Shown in pieces: positions 22,707 through 23,790 of a DNA stretch of 23,790 nucleotides. The notes below the pieces were generated by a model. That model worked only from the letters and a program-made list of their open reading frames with translations. It had not been told where the DNA came from and searched no databases. The translations under genes were made by a program, and so were the position numbers. Origin of the DNA: Bacillota bacterium (GTDB lineage: Bacteria; Bacillota; Clostridia; Lachnospirales; Lachnospiraceae); contig JAGFXQ010000040.1 of the NCBI GenBank assembly GCA_017861355.1, positions 1 to 23,790 of the forward strand, read 5' to 3'. Position 1 is the stretch's first letter. The number at the start of each line of letters is the position of its first letter.

Positions 22707-23234
22707 ATGAAAATAGAGATAAAGTTAGCAGATAATACAAATGGTTTTATAATTAAAAACATGTATCCATTATATTTACATGATATTTCAGGTATTCATG
22801 GCATTCTACCCAATGAATACGGAATATTTGAGGAAGAACCAGTACGTACGCTTGCAGAACAATATGATATTCAACAAGCATGGTTTGAAAATCCTAATTT
22901 ATTATATCCATATTTGATTATGGTAGATAATATTCCAGCTGGCTTTTGCCTAGTTGGAAGTGGTAAATATGTTCCACAAGAAGTTGATTATTTTGTGTAT
23001 GAGACCTTTCTCTTAAGTCCATTTAGAGGAAAGTCAATCTCATATCATTCTATGATTGAAATTTTTGAAAAACATCGTGGTAAATGGATGCTTTTTACAC
23101 ATTCAACAGAGAATAATATTCGTGCTAAAGCTTTTTGGCATAAGACGGTCGGTCGTTATACAGAAAGCAAATATACAACTGAAGAGAAAATAATAGACGG
23201 GATGCCAAAATTAGTGTTTAAATTTGAGAATTAA
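22707..23234 (+). CDS. GNAT-type N-acetyltransferase
   Basis: A 175-residue protein whose pattern fits the GNAT fold: N-terminal DNTNGFIIKNMYPLYLHD, a central strand pair YPYLIMVDNIPAGFCLVG, and EVDYFVYETFLLSPFRGKSI. The last corresponds to strand beta4 and the acetyl-CoA loop (R/Q-x-x-G-x, here FRGKS). The C-terminal helix and strand carry NNIRAKAFWHKTVGRY, as in GNAT motif B. AAAGGAG lies just before the start. It resembles proteins loosely annotated as 'predicted acetyltransferase' (COG5628-like); the substrate is unknown. The gene is AT-rich compared with the core genes, which fits acquisition by transfer. A small unknown gene follows 118 bp downstream. Confidence 0.75.
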   Translation: MKIEIKLADNTNGFIIKNMYPLYLHDISGIHGILPNEYGIFEEEPVRTLAEQYDIQQAWFENPNLLYPYLIMVDNIPAGFCLVGSGKYVPQEVDYFVYETFLLSPFRGKSISYHSMIEIFEKHRGKWMLFTHSTENNIRAKAFWHKTVGRYTESKYTTEEKIIDGMPKLVFKFEN

Positions 23235-23352
23235 CATATTGTAGTCGGGAGGATTTTCCAAATACAATTACGAATGAAGAAGTACAGAGTTTGAGCTATA
23301 CTTTAGAAAGAAGAAAAATTTAATATAGTCTAAGCAAAGGAGGTAACCAGTT

Positions 23353-23640
23353 ATGATGTATCCATATATGATTTTATCTGATGAAACGGAGATTGTTCAT
23401 TCCCATATCATTGAAGATAATGGTGTTCAATGTGTTGAGGTTCATTTTGAACGCCCCACAGAAGATGGTTTTGATATAGCCAGATGCTCTTTACCGAGTT
23501 ATACTTGGATAAAACGTGTGGGGTTTACAGAAAAAAAGATCGAGAAGTTTAACAGGTTTCTTCATGCTAATGCTCATTTGTTATATAAATATGCTGCCTC
23601 AGGAGGAATAAAACTTAATCAGTTGTTCCGGACAAAATGA
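23353..23640 (+). CDS. Small uncharacterised protein (95 aa)
   Basis: It starts MMYPYMILSDETEIVHS and contains VEVHFERPTEDGFDIARC, LPSYTWIKRVGF and FLHANAHLLYKYAASGGI. The protein is soluble, mixed alpha/beta, with no membrane segment. I recall similar conserved small proteins in accessory regions of gut Firmicutes (possibly DUF7688) but no function is known to me. AAAGGAGGT precedes the start. It is AT-rich and followed within 20 bp by the third ppdK-tail sequence. Confidence 0.7.
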   Translation: MMYPYMILSDETEIVHSHIIEDNGVQCVEVHFERPTEDGFDIARCSLPSYTWIKRVGFTEKKIEKFNRFLHANAHLLYKYAASGGIKLNQLFRTK

Positions 23641-23661
23641 TAGCTGTGTTTTCATTGAAGG

Positions 23662-23790
23662 CAGCACAGGTAGTTTTAAATAATAAATAATATTGAAGTT
23701 TTAACGTTTTCAATGGTTTAATATAGGTAAGACAGTATTGAATAACAGCGAAGAATAATAGAGCACCATATCATGTAAAAGTGGTAGGGT
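23662..23790 (+). repeat. ppdK-tail repeat, copy 3 (cut by the window edge)
   Basis: Bases 23661-23689 match the last 29 bp of ppdK at 27 positions and read AAQVVLNNK plus stop. The sequence then follows copy 2 closely, including a second GTATTGAATAA (23735-23745) and a terminator-like pair, CACCATATCA (23764-23773) with TGGTAGGGT (23782-23790), truncated by the window end. Confidence 0.8.

Noticed and set aside
23242..23340. Short open stretch between the acetyltransferase and the small gene (EDFPNTITNEEVQS...)
   Set aside because: It has no start codon with a binding site and no recognisable family. It could be a remnant of a gene, but the evidence is too thin to list.

Overview
The window looks like a chromosomal segment of a low-to-moderate GC, strictly fermentative Firmicute, most likely a Lachnospiraceae / Clostridium cluster XIVa bacterium. 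The reasons are strong AGGAGG-type ribosome binding sites, consensus sigma-A promoters, an era - yqzL-like - recO cluster, an alpha2-type glycyl-tRNA synthetase, an M16C 'presequence protease'-type peptidase and a catabolic pyruvate phosphate dikinase of 873 residues that closely matches what I know of the Clostridium symbiosum enzyme. Species assignment is inference.

Positions 1-19740 are mostly core genome. In order: the tail of an unidentified gene; guaB (+); an APH-fold kinase and a membrane-anchored amidase as a two-gene unit (+); a convergent terminator; a dCMP deaminase (-) whose promoter is preceded by four 26-bp tandem repeats; pyruvate kinase (-); a TIGR01906-type membrane protein (-); purH (+); a CspA-type cold shock protein (-); the large M16C metallopeptidase (+); era, a YqzL-like small gene and recO (+); a frameshifted lipoprotein gene; glyS (+); and ppdK (+). 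guaB and purH serve purine synthesis, and pyk and ppdK form the PEP/pyruvate node. The 440-bp gap between glyS and ppdK is filled by two large imperfect palindromes.

Positions 19740-23790 look accessory. An AraC-type regulator sits beside an aldo/keto reductase, followed by a GNAT-type acetyltransferase with a possible leader peptide/hairpin and a small unknown protein. Sequences resembling the 3' end of ppdK plus its downstream terminator occur again after the aldo/keto reductase gene (about 22254-22384) and again at the window end (about 23662-23790). In the first copy, all four differences from ppdK in the last eight codons, stop included, are synonymous. This suggests that two accessory cassettes were inserted successively at the ppdK 3' end, each bringing a ppdK tail from a diverged relative. 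It is the observation most worth following up. I see no tRNA, rRNA, CRISPR array or recognisable transposase or integrase in the window.

Several gene starts were moved inward from the longest open frame because a good ribosome binding site, and sometimes a promoter, sits inside that frame: dCMP deaminase, pyk, the TIGR01906 protein, purH and araC.
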